Below are positions 1-15,172 of a stretch of 64,000 nucleotides of DNA, in pieces. The translations under genes and the position numbers were made by a program. Every line of letters begins with the position of its first letter. Positions within the stretch are counted from its first letter, which is position 1. The stretch comes from Fasciolopsis buskii (taxonomy: Eukaryota; Platyhelminthes; Trematoda; Plagiorchiida; Fasciolidae): assembly GCA_008360955.1 (NCBI GenBank), contig LUCM01005739.1, positions 257,431-321,430 on the forward strand, in the 5' to 3' direction. The notes beneath the pieces are model-generated. The model made no database searches. It was given only the letters and a program-made list of their open reading frames with translations, and was not told where the DNA came from.

Positions 1-430
1 AGAGCGGTTCAGCATTAAGAAATATCCCAATTGGTTGAATCTCTCTCGCTATCTACATGTCTTTTCCAATGGATTGTAAGACCGACTCATCTGATCTTGC
101 TAACTCAGGGTAAATTTGCATCTCCGAGATTATCGGGGCATGTGATCTCGTGGCTCACACTAATCTAACGCAAATTCAAACAGCAACACTCCCACGTGGA
201 CATCTTCACAAATAAAGCAGCTATTGGGTGAGCTGAGTAGCTTACCCATAGTTGAGTGAAGCTTGGCAGTACTGGGGTTCCACCTTCGATTCACGGTTTA
301 CGGATGCTGGATCGAGGCCCGAAGAGACCAATACAGTCGTAATCCTCAATGTTCAAACACGTCAACGATGGAAACTATGCGGACGGATCAGCCTGATATC
401 AACACCCACCCTCAAAATGATTGCGAAATA

Positions 431-452
431 ATATTATATATATATATATATA
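431..452. repeat. AT microsatellite
   Basis: Alternating AT tract of about 20 bp. Confidence 0.9.
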
Positions 453-2083
453 AAACAATATGATGCATGTACTGCCAATAATAATTATAAAGTACATAAT
501 TCATGCGGATCCGCTGGGAACCTGGTAGACGTTGAAGTGCAAACGTATTATTTCAGATCTCACTCTCCCAAATATCTGGAGATCGCGACCCTTAATATTC
601 CTTATGAGTAAGCCTTTGTCAGGTGTCGATGGACTGAAAATTGGTTATTAGTTAACTGAACGTTATCCATGGGAATTTCAACGAACGATCTTTCTTGACA
701 AATAAATGTATTAATTAATAATTATTAGGCGATTTAAAGAAATAAATCACTTATCAAGTTTGTTATATTGTTAATTTACCCGAACTTTTCAACAACGAGA
801 ATTTTCAACCCTTTTTGATACCCTTTTTCCATACATTTTTAAGAACGGCAAAGAACGCTACAAGCACACTAATTCCCGGCTGGTAGGAACAGACATTAAA
901 AAACCCACTTAGGGAATCATCACGACCTCGGAGGTTTGATAGGCACAAATCTTAAGCACGAGCCTTTTAGCGTAAAAAACAAACAAGCCCTGTGGGATTC
1001 ATGGCACGACGCGCAATGTTGCGCTATTTTCAACTTTTTTTTACATATTTCAATGTAATACTGTTCCGAACGCCTAGACAGTTATAATTCCAGTCCTTAA
1101 ACCAGTTGGGTTCAGCAATTATGTTTTCGAAAAGACGGAATTCAATCGAATATTCTGCACAAAATATGCTTTTGTCGGCCCTAGCACACAGCACCCGTTG
1201 ACAAAATAAACGGACGATCAAAATGAAATTCTCGAAAACTTGATTAGTTGAGTAAAACCCTAACATAGCTTCTCGTTCCATCCTCAGCTTATGTTTTACC
1301 TCTCTCAGTCCATACATTGTTTCATATTTGCTCTGTCTGCATTAACGAATATTCAGTGTTTTCTCCTACCCGCTTTAAGAGAAGTGTATTCGGCGATGTG
1401 TTTAACAGTAATCCCTTTGTATTATTTGCCCTAACAAGTGCTCATACACGGTTCCTTAACAATGCTGATCGTACTCGTTTTAACCCTTTGGGCAAAGAAT
1501 AACGTGAAATACCAAGCTGGCCGGTTCATAAAATTTGGCGAGTATCCTCTTCATTGGAGCAAGTTTTTTGGCTGCACGCCGCGTCATCAAAATAACAAAA
1601 CGACACTTAGCTCACAGCATGTAAATGAGTTCAAATTTCACACACGGTCGATGGACCGAACAGATATCGCTGAAAACCACGGTGTTACTTAGCGGGCAAT
1701 ATCTAACACTAAACATTACATGATGTCGAATTTCTCAGTTGGTAAAAAAATGCTTTTGAGTTTTCAACGGTGATTAGGTTCGCTAGTACTAATGAGCGAA
1801 ATACTGTTGGCGAAGTGCCTTATTTAATCAAGGCAATTTTAACCTGTTTCTTTCTCCACATGTATGTTGTTTACACGCGTCTGGAAACAGTTTCCAACAA
1901 CTTTTCTCAATCAGAACTACAGTAATGATGAATGGTTGATGAGTGTAAGAAATACAGGTTAATCATACACTGTTCAACCTTAGCATCACCATGAGAAGAT
2001 AACAACTAAAAAGGTACATGGAATCTCGAATGAATGTGTATAGTTACATTTAGTGTAAGTGGTATCTAGGTAGATGATATTTA

Positions 2084-2108
2084 AATATATATATATATAT
2101 ATATATAT
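2084..2108. repeat. AT microsatellite
   Basis: Alternating AT tract of about 25 bp, flanked by GATGAT on the left and ATCATC on the right, so weakly palindromic. Confidence 0.9.
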
Positions 2109-5100
2109 CGATGTCGCATCATCAGGAGATTGCATGGAATATCCTGATTGATTCGTTTAAAGAGGAATCGCATCCGTGATTCGTTGCCATTTTTCTCAGT
2201 TAGGCTAAATCAGTCCTGGGAACGAGAGTAGAATGCCAACGGAATTTGTTTTCAGTTTGAAGAGATGATACTGATAGATTCGATTTGAAACAAGGCACTG
2301 GTATTCAAGAATTTAATATCCATAGCGCGTTGATCTCACTGTCCAGCACTTGCGAAACATAAAAAACCTCTTCGTTTTGAACGGATAACCCTACTTCCGC
2401 CAGTGTTTCCACACAACACCCCTTACCGGCCTGATAAATGAATAAAGTAATATACTATTATTGGCTTATATTTATCCTTGGACACGTCGGATACAATCAC
2501 GTGAGAAACTGAGAGCAGCATCACGCCGGATTTTCGCGAAGCACCCTATGGTACCGAAATCTTATTTAACTAAACTAATTATCAAACTAAACAATTATTA
2601 ATGGGGTATCTGAAAGAAGAACACGTAACACACGTAATCTATCACAAAATTTTCGCGAGAATCAATGCGATTGTGAACCTCTAGGCTGTCGAATTCGTGT
2701 ACCATTTATCTACATTCATAGATCATGCCAGTGTCGTTTGCGGTTTCTCACGAAGCGAACATTGCCGACTGCAATCGGAAAGCCGTACCGGGAAGTTTCA
2801 GAATGTGTCCTTCAGAAGTTGTACACTTGGAAACATATTTTACATTACTGACAAGAACAAATTTTTCAGTATCAGTGTGGCCAGACCCGTGCCAATAACT
2901 AAGAAAAGGTGAAATTCCAGATATTCCGACTTTTAGTATCTTCCATTTAAGAATTACATGCAGGGAATAGAATGCCAGTTTAGGTAAACATTTACAGATC
3001 GGTGACACGGTTCATTCATTCGTTCTCGATGGTTTATTGGAGTCAGCATTTTGATGGTGTACATAGGATGTTGGACTGGATTGGCACATTCACTGAAAGT
3101 GGTGTAGTTATGAGCTCCTCAGTTTAATGTCTGGCATCGGTGTAAAATATCCGCAGCTTTTGTAGCATTAGGATCACCTCGAGTGAAACAAGCACTAGTC
3201 ACGGGACAAAATGTCATTTTTTTTAAATACAAGAGCTCAAACAATAATACGGTCAGATTAGGTCAGATTAGATTGCAAATCCCTTCGTGATTGTGAGAGG
3301 GGAGGTATTAAACAATCTTATTTTTAGGCACGAGGTGTTTTCTGTTAAAGTGTTTTGCCGGGTGGGTGGACAAGTTTGACGACAGAAGGGCGATACGAGG
3401 GCAGATTAAAAAGCATCACCTTTATCCGAAAAGCTTCCCGTACACGCACAATCCTAAGGCTAGCATAAAAATAATAATACCCAATTCCACATGCATACGT
3501 ACGTGGATGCACGTGGATGCATACAAAGGCGTGTACAAACGGTCTTGAAACGATGCAAAACACTCCACGCAGGCAGACATGCAAGTGGATTTGAGGCCGA
3601 CTTACCAAGTCGTGGCTGAACAGCACAGCAAGAAGAAAAAAAAATACCGTATAAATCGGTCCCGAACGTAAATCCGCAAGCGATTAACCTGACTATAAGC
3701 AGATTATGTCAGCTTAGAGGTGTGAGCCGTGTATAGGCCTATAGTGTATGCGCGCAATGTACTTGCGCGTGAAAAAGCCGTGGCATTTACTGGCGAACGG
3801 TTGGCATGGTCGCCGTCTTCGCGTCGTACGCGTTCATTCGGTTCACAGCAGTTCCCATCGATCCGCCTTTTTTGTTCAATGTGTGTGTTTGTCTTTACGT
3901 GTACGTGTGTGCAAATGTGATCTCAACTATGTATACTCCTCCCTTTCACCGCACCCGGGGAACATGCGCGCGACCTCGATTAGGCGAACATTCACTATTT
4001 GGTGTGTCGATGGTGGGGTGATGAGACAATCTGTCCACCACATGTTTAGTCCAAACTGAAGCCCCACACAAGTTCACACTTTAAGCTTCAGACCGGAGAC
4101 CGAATTTTCCTACCCATTCCTAATACACTGTTTAGTGCAATTTGATTGGTCTAGAAACGACGGTATTTACCCTCTGTTGGCTCAGTCAAGTACACCGCGC
4201 GAACCAATCAGGACGTGACAAGCGAATACTTCTGGTTCTATCGAGACCGACAGATAGCGCCATAGGTCCATTTCGATATGGCGATACGTTTTTGTTCCTC
4301 TGTACCAAATTACGCACTGGACATAATAACAGTTCCGCAGACGCACGGTTCTATCTACATTATTTGAGTTAACTTAGGATACACTCATTGAATATTGATA
4401 TTTAAGATATGCATAAAGAACCTTCCATATGAGACTAAATCATGAAAACGATGATCGGTATAGATAACGCCCCATTCGGGATTAGGGGGAAATCGTTATA
4501 ACAACCTATTCGGTTCCAGTGTACTACGCAAAAACTAAACGTCGAAAGAGATCAGTGTGTTTTGCTTACCCAAAAATATGCAGCTTTATTCATCAGCCAA
4601 GTAACACCCGTCTAACGTCCAGCTGAATGCAGCAATGAAACAGTCACATGATAATATACGGAGTTTGCATGCTCGCTTCGTTGACTTCGTGAACGAAGTA
4701 CGATTTGCCTGATGAGTGAACCACTTGATTTTTGTCCCAATGTATTTTGGAAAAAACGCTATTAATGTAGTTAGTTGCGTGTTTTGTAAGCTTTCTGTAG
4801 AAGCTTTTAACACCCTCATACTTCCTGTGAAGTGTAATGGTAAATCAGCCGTTTAAGCCCTGGATAAGTGGGTAAAATGTCCGAGGTTTGCCAAATGAGC
4901 CTGTGCTAGAATCTCATCATTTGCCAATCTGTAATGTAGTTGAACTAACTGAGAATACATCTCGAAATTTAAACGGCATGCAATGATATGTGTGTGATTC
5001 TGATATCAACCAAGTCGTGCTCGTTAATTGTCTGATACGGTTTCGTTTATCCAGGAAGTTACATCTTCATAGAAAAAAATTAGAAAAGCTAAACTCTTCT

Positions 5101-8100
5101 GGTACCAGTAAACGAAACCACTTCGAGGAACCAGCTACCGCGTTTAGCTTCGGCAAAACCCTGGACAAGAATAAGGCTCGATCACAACCTTTGGTCCTTT
5201 TTTTTGTTTGCCGCCCGGCTTACTAATATGAACAGTCTCGTTGAATAGCAAGTCTTGGTCTGGCCAGTCTCTTTGATTAGATAGTTTTAGAATTGTATCT
5301 GGGATCTGAGATAACCAGACCAAATGCGTTTCGTTTACATCCATTCCGTCCATGTTTTGAAAAAGCCAAACATAGCACTGTTTCGCTCATGAAATATAAG
5401 GTGCACCAGATCATTTCTCCATGCATCTGAGACTCGGTTTTGCGGTCAAATGTTGAATGTCTCGACAGTTTTCACATGCCACATTTAATGCATGGATTTA
5501 CAATATGAACTGCCTTCATTTGGTTTGTGCAACATGACTAAATAGTCAATCCAAATGAATGCGAGAATAATGATATTAACGGAAAATACACTCCTTTATT
5601 CACTATCGATGATGCATGTAATTCTGACGAAGTCTAGAAAAGTTCTATCTACATTTTTCTGCTTTTCGGAACGAGCAATAGTCGCTTTTATTTTATGGAT
5701 TGGTTCATGATGACGTGTGATTCCCAAGGCACGCTCATTTCTCCAGCCAAATCGCCATGCAGAGCAACAAGCGTATTATAACGATACTTAATAAAATAGT
5801 AACATTAACGGATAACTTTCTCATTGATAGCCGTGAAAAAAACGTGAACCTAGTGAGAAGTCTAACGTAGAAGTGACTTTGTGAACCAGTTCCGAGATCA
5901 GATTGTGATCGCGTAAAACCGGTAATAGGGTTCTCCGCCTGATAGTGTACATTCATAGATGGGAGTAAATTACGTTCCACTGGACACCACGAGGCAGGTG
6001 CTCAAAGAGTCTAGCACAAAGGGTAGGTCCCGTAAGTAGCAGGGAAACAATGAGAAAGAAGACAAGTCGGTAATCACGCAATATGTGATTACGAAACAAG
6101 TTCAGATAACAGAACAATGTAGAAGGAAAGACCTTTGTTGTGCATGTTTAACGTGCCATGTCACTCTTTCCTGTAGCCTACATAAAACAGCCGGAAATTT
6201 GTAAAAAATTCGAGTGAAATCCGCATATGGACGTTGGCATCATTAAGATCTGTTCACATCGATACGGATTACATGGTCGGATTGGCATGGTTTATTCCGA
6301 TTAGTATTGCGTAACAAAAATGTAAAACACGAAATGAGGTCAAATGTTCGCTTGGTTTTTTCCAGATGTTTCGCAGTCGACGACCTCGGGTCGCGATCAG
6401 GATAACCGTCCGCAAAGTTTTTGCGACATCATTCGGATCAAACTCCTGAGAGCCTGTTCTGGCATTTATAGTAAAAACGTTCAGTCTATTCTGCCGATAT
6501 AAACGTCATCGCAAATGCAAGTGAACTGGAACACGAGAAGTGAGCCACAGAGCGACATTCGGCTGGGTTCACGTCGTTTGAGAATAATCCCCCTAGTAGG
6601 TGGCTAGGTTGCAATGTTCTGCGTAGTGTTTTCATCATTGTCCTATGGATTGCGCTACTCGCTGATCTTCTTTGACCATAGATTTGCATGTTGATGGTGC
6701 GAGAAAAATGTCTTCCTCTTCTTTGAGTATCGATGGAGCCAATATCCCTGGTGCGATGATAATGAGTTTTCACTGGGTCAGGTTTGCATGTAATTGGTGT
6801 ACAAACTAAAACATGTAACTACATATCACTCCTTGGTCACTTTTCTTTTGATTGACTGTTGTATATTTCCCATTCGATGATCTCGTGAGTTGGAAGTCCA
6901 AACAGTTGAAACAGTCCCCGGGTCTGTCCGAAGAGAAAATTAAAATTTAGATGAACTAAATTGGCATAGAATTTCAGTGCATTGACGGGACATGTAAGCT
7001 TAGCAAAAACTAGACTATCAACAACATAAAACCATTTTGGAAATACATCCACTCAAATTCGTTTCGATCATCGACAAAAATGCATCCACCCGCACTGGGA
7101 CTTCCAATCGATTTGTCATTATCTGTCGCGCCTTCAAAAACAAATCGTTAAGTTTGGATGGTGGATTTGATTAGTTCTGCTAAATGATCATTCGTGCTGT
7201 AAAGTGAAATGTTTGACGGTGAGATGAAATCTCTTGAATGGTCAGGTTTTTGATGAATACACGTGAAAAGTGAATCCACCTTGATTCAGAACATTTTAAG
7301 ATGCTATTATAATAATTTTTAGTGCAGCTGCACGTTCAAAAGTGTCCTATACTCGGCGGATAGTGTTCTAATTGCCATTGACCAACGTGTCCAATTGTGA
7401 TGTGAACAGTATTGCGTGCACAAATACACCTCAGCTGGTTGCCAAATGGATGAACTATCGGATATCCTTTCACTCAACAATTTTTTTGTTCAGTCCTCAT
7501 TGGTCTGAGACTTTATAAATGATTTTCATATAATGAAAAATCGATAATTCAAAAGCGAGTGACGTTCTGTTTGAACATGATCATTTCACCCTAACACAAC
7601 TTTCAAACAGTCAGTACGAGTCACTGAGCGGTACAAAACGCGAAGTTTTTATTTTACATGATTATCTATTGTGATGATCATTTGTTACACTTTAAATGAT
7701 ACCGTTGGAAACAAAGTACTACATCAGCCGATCATAATGTCCATCGGTAAGTGGCGAATACAGGTTGACGAATTGATTAATCTTCCAATAACTTGCAAAT
7801 ATCCCTAAACCAATTGGTCGAACGAGCAATTGTTTTTTATTTCGAATTTGGTCATCCTGATTCACTAGGAAAAGGCATTTGTTCGGATGGAATCAGAGGC
7901 AACTTAATTTAGTGTATCAGTGAAAAGCTGATTACGGTTATTATTTTAGTAATGGGTGCTAATCACAGTAGTAATAATAAACACCTAGTGGAGCAGGCGT
8001 CTCTTGTCGCTTTTGCTCGTTATCGGGATCGCAAATTGCAATGACATTAAAAATTTCCCGACTAGCCGTTTCCTTATTTTCTCCCCATCCTGTTTGAGTT

Positions 8101-9392
8101 CAATTACTCGCTTGGAAAACAAATTATTAAACAAACATAATGCTTGAAACATCAAATTTTTCTATCCAGAACACATCTTATGCTTTCTAGGGAGAGGATA
8201 TGTAGACATGGATTCACCTCAACGTCTTTGCTTCACTCTTTCACGGTTCAACAGCATTACCCCTACGTGTTCTGTACTAATCCCCGTACCATACATGCAT
8301 AGGTGAAATGGGGAATGGATTGACGAATCACATTTCCATGTCAGTGTGTAATCTGATGCCATATCAACTGATACATGGCTGTCGCCCTATCGTTCACTCG
8401 AATGGGAGAGAGGATTTTATGAGAGTGAACCTAAACACATTTTTTCGTTCTTGTCTCAACATTCTAGGATGATGGTATGAGCATTTTCAGACAACATGTC
8501 TGAGATAGATGGAGGATGGTGGGTTTGTCTTTTCACCTGCTCACTTACACTCGGATATTCTATACGTGTTAAAGTATGCCCAGGAGGAAATTCGTTTTGA
8601 CGTCCGACTGTACAAAACCACATACTCACAAAAATGGACACAATTCTGCACACATTAAAACGAATCAACTGTGATAACCGATAACTTACTCAACCCTATG
8701 AGCTGAAATGAATCAAACGAGAAGAGACATCTGGCGTGTTCTGGCCAGTACCTTCAAAGATTTCATCATCACTGGACATGCAATAGCAACGCTCCCGACT
8801 GGAAAGCATGCAGATGATCAACCTTCCCTGTCCAAATTTTGATCATCATCGTGATCATGATGATCATCATTCGAGAGGCAGGACAGTGGTTTGAACAACA
8901 CACAGTTCCACAAAAAACATCGATTATTTGATTAACAACCATGTAAGACACGTCAGATCGAAATTTTGTTTTGGTGTTGTCGGGCTTCTGTTTTGTTCAT
9001 GGATGATACTAGAGGTCTTCTGGATATTTGACCAACGATATCATCCAAACATACCCGTGGTTTGGTGAGGACATCGTACAACGTAGGGAAAGGTCATTAT
9101 CTTGGACTGGAAGGGAAGCACTTACCTGTGACTATAGTTATTTTTAAACTCCAGTTAAGTTCTACATACTTCTACTAGTCTTTCCATTTTAACATGTTCC
9201 GTCCAGTGCTGGAAGAAGTGACAAGATGACTAGGTTGCATCTTTGCTTAAGTTTTTATGGGTATTCTTGAATTCCCTGTTCGTTCCCATAACTGCTGCTG
9301 ATCAGAAGAAGTGGATAATTTCGTTCGGAACAAAGGTCACTGAAGAGAACGCAGTTTTTTTCCGTTGCATGGACTCCCGTAATGAATCAACG

Positions 9393-9484
9393 ATAGTATA
9401 GTATAGTATAGTATAGTATAGTATAGTATAGTATAGTATAGTATAGTATAGTATAGTATAGTATAGTATAGTATAGTATAGTAT
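9393..9484. repeat. Pentanucleotide microsatellite (TATAG)n, about 18 copies
   Basis: An uninterrupted array of the 5-bp unit over 92 bp. On the minus strand it reads CTATA, and since 5 is not a multiple of 3 every frame cycles through all phases, giving a spurious open frame encoding an ILYYT repeat. The array is perfect, so recent expansion is likely. Confidence 0.97.
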
Positions 9485-12400
9485 TCCACAATAATGCTTC
9501 GTCTTATTGGATGTAAAGCACTCAAAAACAACCAACATGTTAGCATTCGGAATAATTGAACCTTGTTGCGCAATGTTCAAACGGTTCCCTTATGGATGTC
9601 CATTCGTTATTCACCGAAGGGTACACCGGTTGGGCCCAAGCTTCTCGTTCGAGGTTTCGTCTAAAAAGGTTGAAACTGTGCCGACTTGGGTCTTGACGTG
9701 CATTAATTTTGGCCTTTTTCAATCCTGGCGATTAGGACTGCTCGCTCCTTCTGGCAACGGCCTGGTCTACTTTTTCTCCCCACCCTGAGAACAGCAGCAT
9801 CGGATCACGAAGTTCGACGAGTTAGTCATCTTTACTACTCATTTTCGACTTCTGTGATTTAACCCCGTTCATGTATAGTTTAGGATGACAGTAATTGATC
9901 TGGGTTGCTAACGCCCCGCCATCACTTCTTGAATCCATGGGCGATTAGCCCACAAGCACGGTAATTCACCCCTAGTTCAGTCATTGCATGATCAGGCAAC
10001 CATACATACACATATTTGGCCTTGAGAGTGGAATCGTTTAATCTCATGCTGATCGATGCATGAATGAACCAGCCGGACTGTGGTAGTGACTGATTCAAAG
10101 GGAAACATTGAATTGTGCGTTGAATTCAGATGTTGGATCGCGGAATGAATTCGAGCCGGATCCAGTGAGGCGCAAACTTACACATGCCCTGGTTGATCTC
10201 GGTGGGAAACCTGTCACGACAAATTTTCCCATTTCGCTAGTCCAACTCCAAAGAATGAAAGGTGAAGCGAACAAAACTCCAAAATATGAGTAAGGGGCAC
10301 ATGTGGTTCTGGATGACAAAATCTACGAGATATTTTTACTAGGGTAACAAATGGATTGATAGGTAAGGAGGAAGGGTTTCGTCAATGAATTATGCAACTT
10401 CTATAACCGTTTTATTTCTCCCTAAAAATGGGTAGGTAATGTGAACTTACCTTTAGATTGCATACGTTGCTGAGGTGTCTTGTATTCATTTATCTTGCCA
10501 TAGGAGCAAGGTGCAACCGTTTCATTTAGATTGTGAAAAATGTCACAAATGCAACTCTACTCAAACCCAGCAAAAATATGAACACCAATACACGATTGCG
10601 AAGGAGAAAGGAGCTTCTGAGTAGATCGGGAAGCTCCTCAACGATCCTCTGAACATAGACAAGATATAATGCAGTGGCATTTTTTGCTGGCATAAAAAAG
10701 ACCGTTTTTCACATTCGACTCGAACCTCATACGGGACGAACTTAATGGTATATTCGTATATGTTGGAAAGTTTATCATTTTCCTCGGCATTAACAACCTC
10801 GTTTAATGATTTATTTAATCACCTTAGTGAATTCGGAATTACGCTATAGACTTTGCATCTAAATGTTTTCTCACGTGAAACTGCTTTGATACGTGGCTGA
10901 CAGTTTCTTGCTCTTTCCATTAAGTTCCGACAGAAGGACTTGTGATAACTGAACAGACTAAGTCCTACAGACTGCAGTAATGATGCTGTCTATCATAGTC
11001 ATTGAACGATATCATTTCTTCTCTCTGAACGTCACGAAGGAGCATCTCGTAAACCCGAATCGGACAGTCCGACTGGAGGTGTACGTCCGAACTAACGACC
11101 GACCTAAAGATTCTTGGGGTCCATTTGAACGCATACGGGAGTGAAACCTAACTGCTGTCTTCGTATTTTTACCAGATCTGTACTTAAAAACCTAATCCGG
11201 CAAGTGATCTCATCCACACTATTTGACTTTCCAAGCCACGTATCCAGTGCACTATTTGAAAGGTACGAACTCGGTTAAATCGGGAACTCCGCGAATGTGA
11301 TATGGAAGCAATCAGATTTATTTTGCGACTGGCTGAATCCCAGATACGTCCAATTATGGATATTGCGCACTGCATCTTAGCAAACACGCGCAGTGAAAAT
11401 CGAACAATTAGGCCCTGTCCTTTCGAAGTAAATAATAAGTTGTCCGGTTTTTGTCATGTTTCCAGGCTTTGCGCTATGCATATACAGTGTTGCTGTCAAC
11501 TTACTGTATTACGTCATACTGAACTGGTATCTACGCCGCCGGTGATAACTTCACGTAACAATTAGCAAGTTACCCTCGTCAAGCATTATTCGCAGGCCCC
11601 CTAATTAGCACGTGGCATCGTGGTTTTGTCCTGATCTTGTCCGTCATGTGAACGTGCATTGGATAGGAACATTTTGGGCGTTTTTTTACAGCTGTAACCG
11701 CGATTTGTTCCACAAATAGCGGTGAATTTCATTCTAGCTGAAAACACCGATGTCTTTGGGATTTTGGACTTGATCTCCTGCTTCTGTGCGCCCGTGTGTG
11801 TTTGTGTATGCGTTTGGATATCAGTCACTGAGTGGTAGGTAGCCGATAGCCATACTGCAGTTTGGTGGAATAATGAACGCTGCTACTTCAAATGGTTGAT
11901 TGAAACTCATTCCACACCGAAAGAATGACGTATCCATGGGAAAATCTTTGTACACTTGACCATTCATTCTGTTGAACTCAGTCCGCCGCGATGCCCCAGG
12001 ATCGTTGGTTAAATTGCCCTGGAGCTATTTGTTTAAGTTCATGCATACTTTTCAAGTCTGAATCACGATGTTCAAGTTAAAACAAACACAAACCAGCTGT
12101 TCGAGTTCTCATCCACAAGCAGTCGTTGACCAGTGAAAATAATATCAACCATTCTAGGTGCGCACTCATATTGAACCGAGGGAGACGACAACGGATTTTG
12201 CTGCGACATCCGTTTAGTTACCCTGATTGAATTTTATACCAAGGTTATACCAGCTTCCTTGTCTACTGGGTTTGCCTCCGGGTAATCAGTAGCAGGCCAC
12301 TGACAGTTCCCATTTTAAAGCAAAGAAGGCTTCAGTCAGGTCTGTCGGTTTGCACATGAAGTTATCGGAATCACTTTGGGAAATTTGTCAAACCGGTGGT

Positions 12401-14634
12401 CAGTACTTCATCTTTGTGAAATCGTTTGCAACTGTGCGATTGTGTTAATTAGTTATTTCTCTCCACTTTCTGAATATCACCAAAATTTAGGGTCTAAAAC
12501 CGGCAGAGTTCCGAAGTCGAACATGCCGTAAATTTGTCTGTCGCCCTCTCAATTCGTGAGTTCGAAGATGTTTTGACAAAAAAATATGCTGATTCCATAA
12601 ATCTGTACTTCAGAAAAACTCTGCCCAACCCTTGTCCCTGTCCCAATCCACGGTAATTTCGATCCAGAAAAGTGTATGCGATTCAAGGAAATCAGGTGTT
12701 ACGAAGCCTGGGTGGATCAATGTTGTAGGAAATTTTGTGTTCGTTTTGATCAATACCAGTGTGACAAGATTATTTCCATGAAATTTATTCTAGACCATCG
12801 TAACCGACCACGTCATTCATTATGCTTCCCACGGTTATGAGTAGATAAGTACTGCATCAATACAAACTGAGTAATAATGAAGGAGCTTGAAAGATTATGT
12901 TGTATAAGTGCGTTGTGTAAGTTTCCAGCCCAGCTAATGTACAGTGAAACTTACATTGAGCGACCAGTGTCATTAGTAGTACACTTTCGCTACCTCGTCC
13001 GGGACTTACATAATTGAAGAGAGTACAACGGCTTTTAGTTGAATATGCCAATAAGCAAATCATACGAAATAGTTCGGGACGAACTAATGAATGCTAATCT
13101 TATACTAATCCATTCTCTTGCTGTCCGTCTTGGCAATAAACGACTTCTGGCTTACCGATTTAAAGAATATCGAAGACTTTGCATGGAAGGCGACTAACAG
13201 CTTGTCTGACTGATGCGTTAAAACAAGAATCCATGGGAATTTCTCAAGATACTTGCAATTTGTGCTAAAGAATGAGCGTCATTCACAGATTCGTGAAGGA
13301 GTTCACTTCACCCACAGTGAACTATTTACTACAAAAATTCATATCATTCTATCTTTAGATGGAGTGTGTCAAATTACAACCGGAAAAGACAACTACCATC
13401 CACCTTTATGTTCACTGACTTCAAACGATGTTCTCCAGCTGAGAGTCACAATTTTCACTAGTAGGCCGTACAGCAGAATGGATGCGAATCAGTGCAACCA
13501 TCAGTGAGAGTCAATCATCTGGCACACCCATAAACAATGTTGCCTCCTCTCATTTGAGCACTCTACAAAATTTTGCGAAATGCATGCATTAGTTACCTAG
13601 CGAATGTCGAAATGTACGAAAAAATCAAAACATCTGCCTCCCCTGAATCCCGTTTGATGTTTAGTAGAACCACAGTATCGTTCGTCATCCACTTTATGAA
13701 CCCGATTGTCAGAACTCCTGCACTCGCGGTTAACTTTCCGTAAAGATGAAGTCACCTAGTAGATTTACAAAACTCGAACCACGACCAGCTGCTGGGGTAG
13801 TGAGTTTTTAATTCACGTAATGAACTGTCTTTCGTCCATCTTTAACTTAAAGCCATTGAAAAAATTCTAGTCTTTGAAATCGAAATCGGAACCCTTCATT
13901 GCTTTGCTCGCCGTCAATTTGGCCCGGGAATGTCACCAAATCAAACGGTTGTTTAATGTGTTCCACTGAACTTTCCTGTTACTTACGTGTATGTAAAACT
14001 GTAGCCAGGTTTATCCGAAGGGATATTGTTTCTTTATTATTTTAACCTCTGGTGATTGGAAATCCGTGCCAAAATGAATATCCTCATTCTTTCCCTGAAT
14101 GTGAGCACCGTTCCTGCACGTGGATGCGTATAGCGACATCTTTCTTAACTAATTTTGACTTATTCTGTCTTATCCCGACTGAGGACAGTCAGGTTTCTGC
14201 AGGCATGAATTGCACTAATCACGAGTGAGTCTTAACTGAAATAGAAAATAACTACCTGCCACGTTGTTGCATTTGTGGATGTTCTCGGTGAAACTATTGC
14301 TCAATTTCGATACTCATTCTGCAACCTTGGGGAGAAATGAAACTCCCAGTCGAACGTGTTAGTAATCAACAAACTATTATTGTTTCAGTACTACTGCGGA
14401 AGAATACAAACACCAAATGTGTGCGAAAGTAACACTTCAGTGCGAATGAATGCTTGCATGTGCTTGTCTGTTTAAAGACCGATAACGCGATTCGGCGGTC
14501 GTTTCACGCTTCGATGTGCCCAAATGATCTATTGTCAGTAAATTAATATTGTCGACATCATCACCAGGAGGACTAGACCTAAATGACTGGAAGCGTGCAC
14601 TTACAAGCTATCCGCTCTCGACCTGAAAGAGCCA

Positions 14635-14670
14635 ATCTCTCGCTCTCGCTCTCACATACACACACACACA
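14635..14670. repeat. (CTCTCG)n then (CA)n microsatellite
   Basis: TCTCGCTCTCGCTCTC is followed by a pure CA run. Confidence 0.9.
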
Positions 14671-15156
14671 TGAACACATTAGACATAGAGTGAGGGACAA
14701 TTCACCTCACACTGCCCAGGTCGCATTCTACTATGCACGTGGTAAGCGTGGAAAGTAGGGAGAAAATAATAGCTAATGTGATGAATGGAAAAAGTATTTC
14801 TAGAGATTACACATACCCACAATAAACAATATTCAGTGCACCAATAATTGTCTTTAGAAGCATTCTAGATAAGTCTACGCGAAGAAGACACATTTCACAA
14901 ACCACCGCCCTCAGATTCACGGACGAATTGCAACGAAACTCACGACGGGCTTAGATTTCTCAGTGTGATGTTTGCGAGGAGACGATGAAATTTCCGAATG
15001 TGTGCATTGTTTTTCGTGCGATATGTCAACCTTCATACGCTCGGATGACTATTATATGCCAAGTCCATCAGCACTAGGTGGCACGTGGACGTTAGTAAGT
15101 ACTCACACACAAGACAAGTTGATACTGATCGCGAGGGAAAGTTCACTGAGACAGAA

Positions 15157-15172
15157 ACACACACACACACAC
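15157..15172. repeat. (CA)n microsatellite
   Basis: Eight CA units, 500 bp from the CA run at 14.65 kb. Confidence 0.9.

Larger units (their letters stand above)
1..9392. other. No recognisable gene
   Basis: Only short chance-length frames (up to 103 codons, 3,748-4,059) and AT tracts at 431 and 2,084. The patch at 3.7-4.0 kb is richer in CG than its surroundings, but I see no domain in it. Confidence 0.6.

Noticed and set aside
3700..4060. CpG-rich patch as a promoter island
   Set aside because: No adjacent gene, and CpG islands are not a dependable promoter mark in flatworms.
9302..9580. Open frame with ILYYT repeats
   Set aside because: Produced entirely by the pentanucleotide array read on the minus strand.
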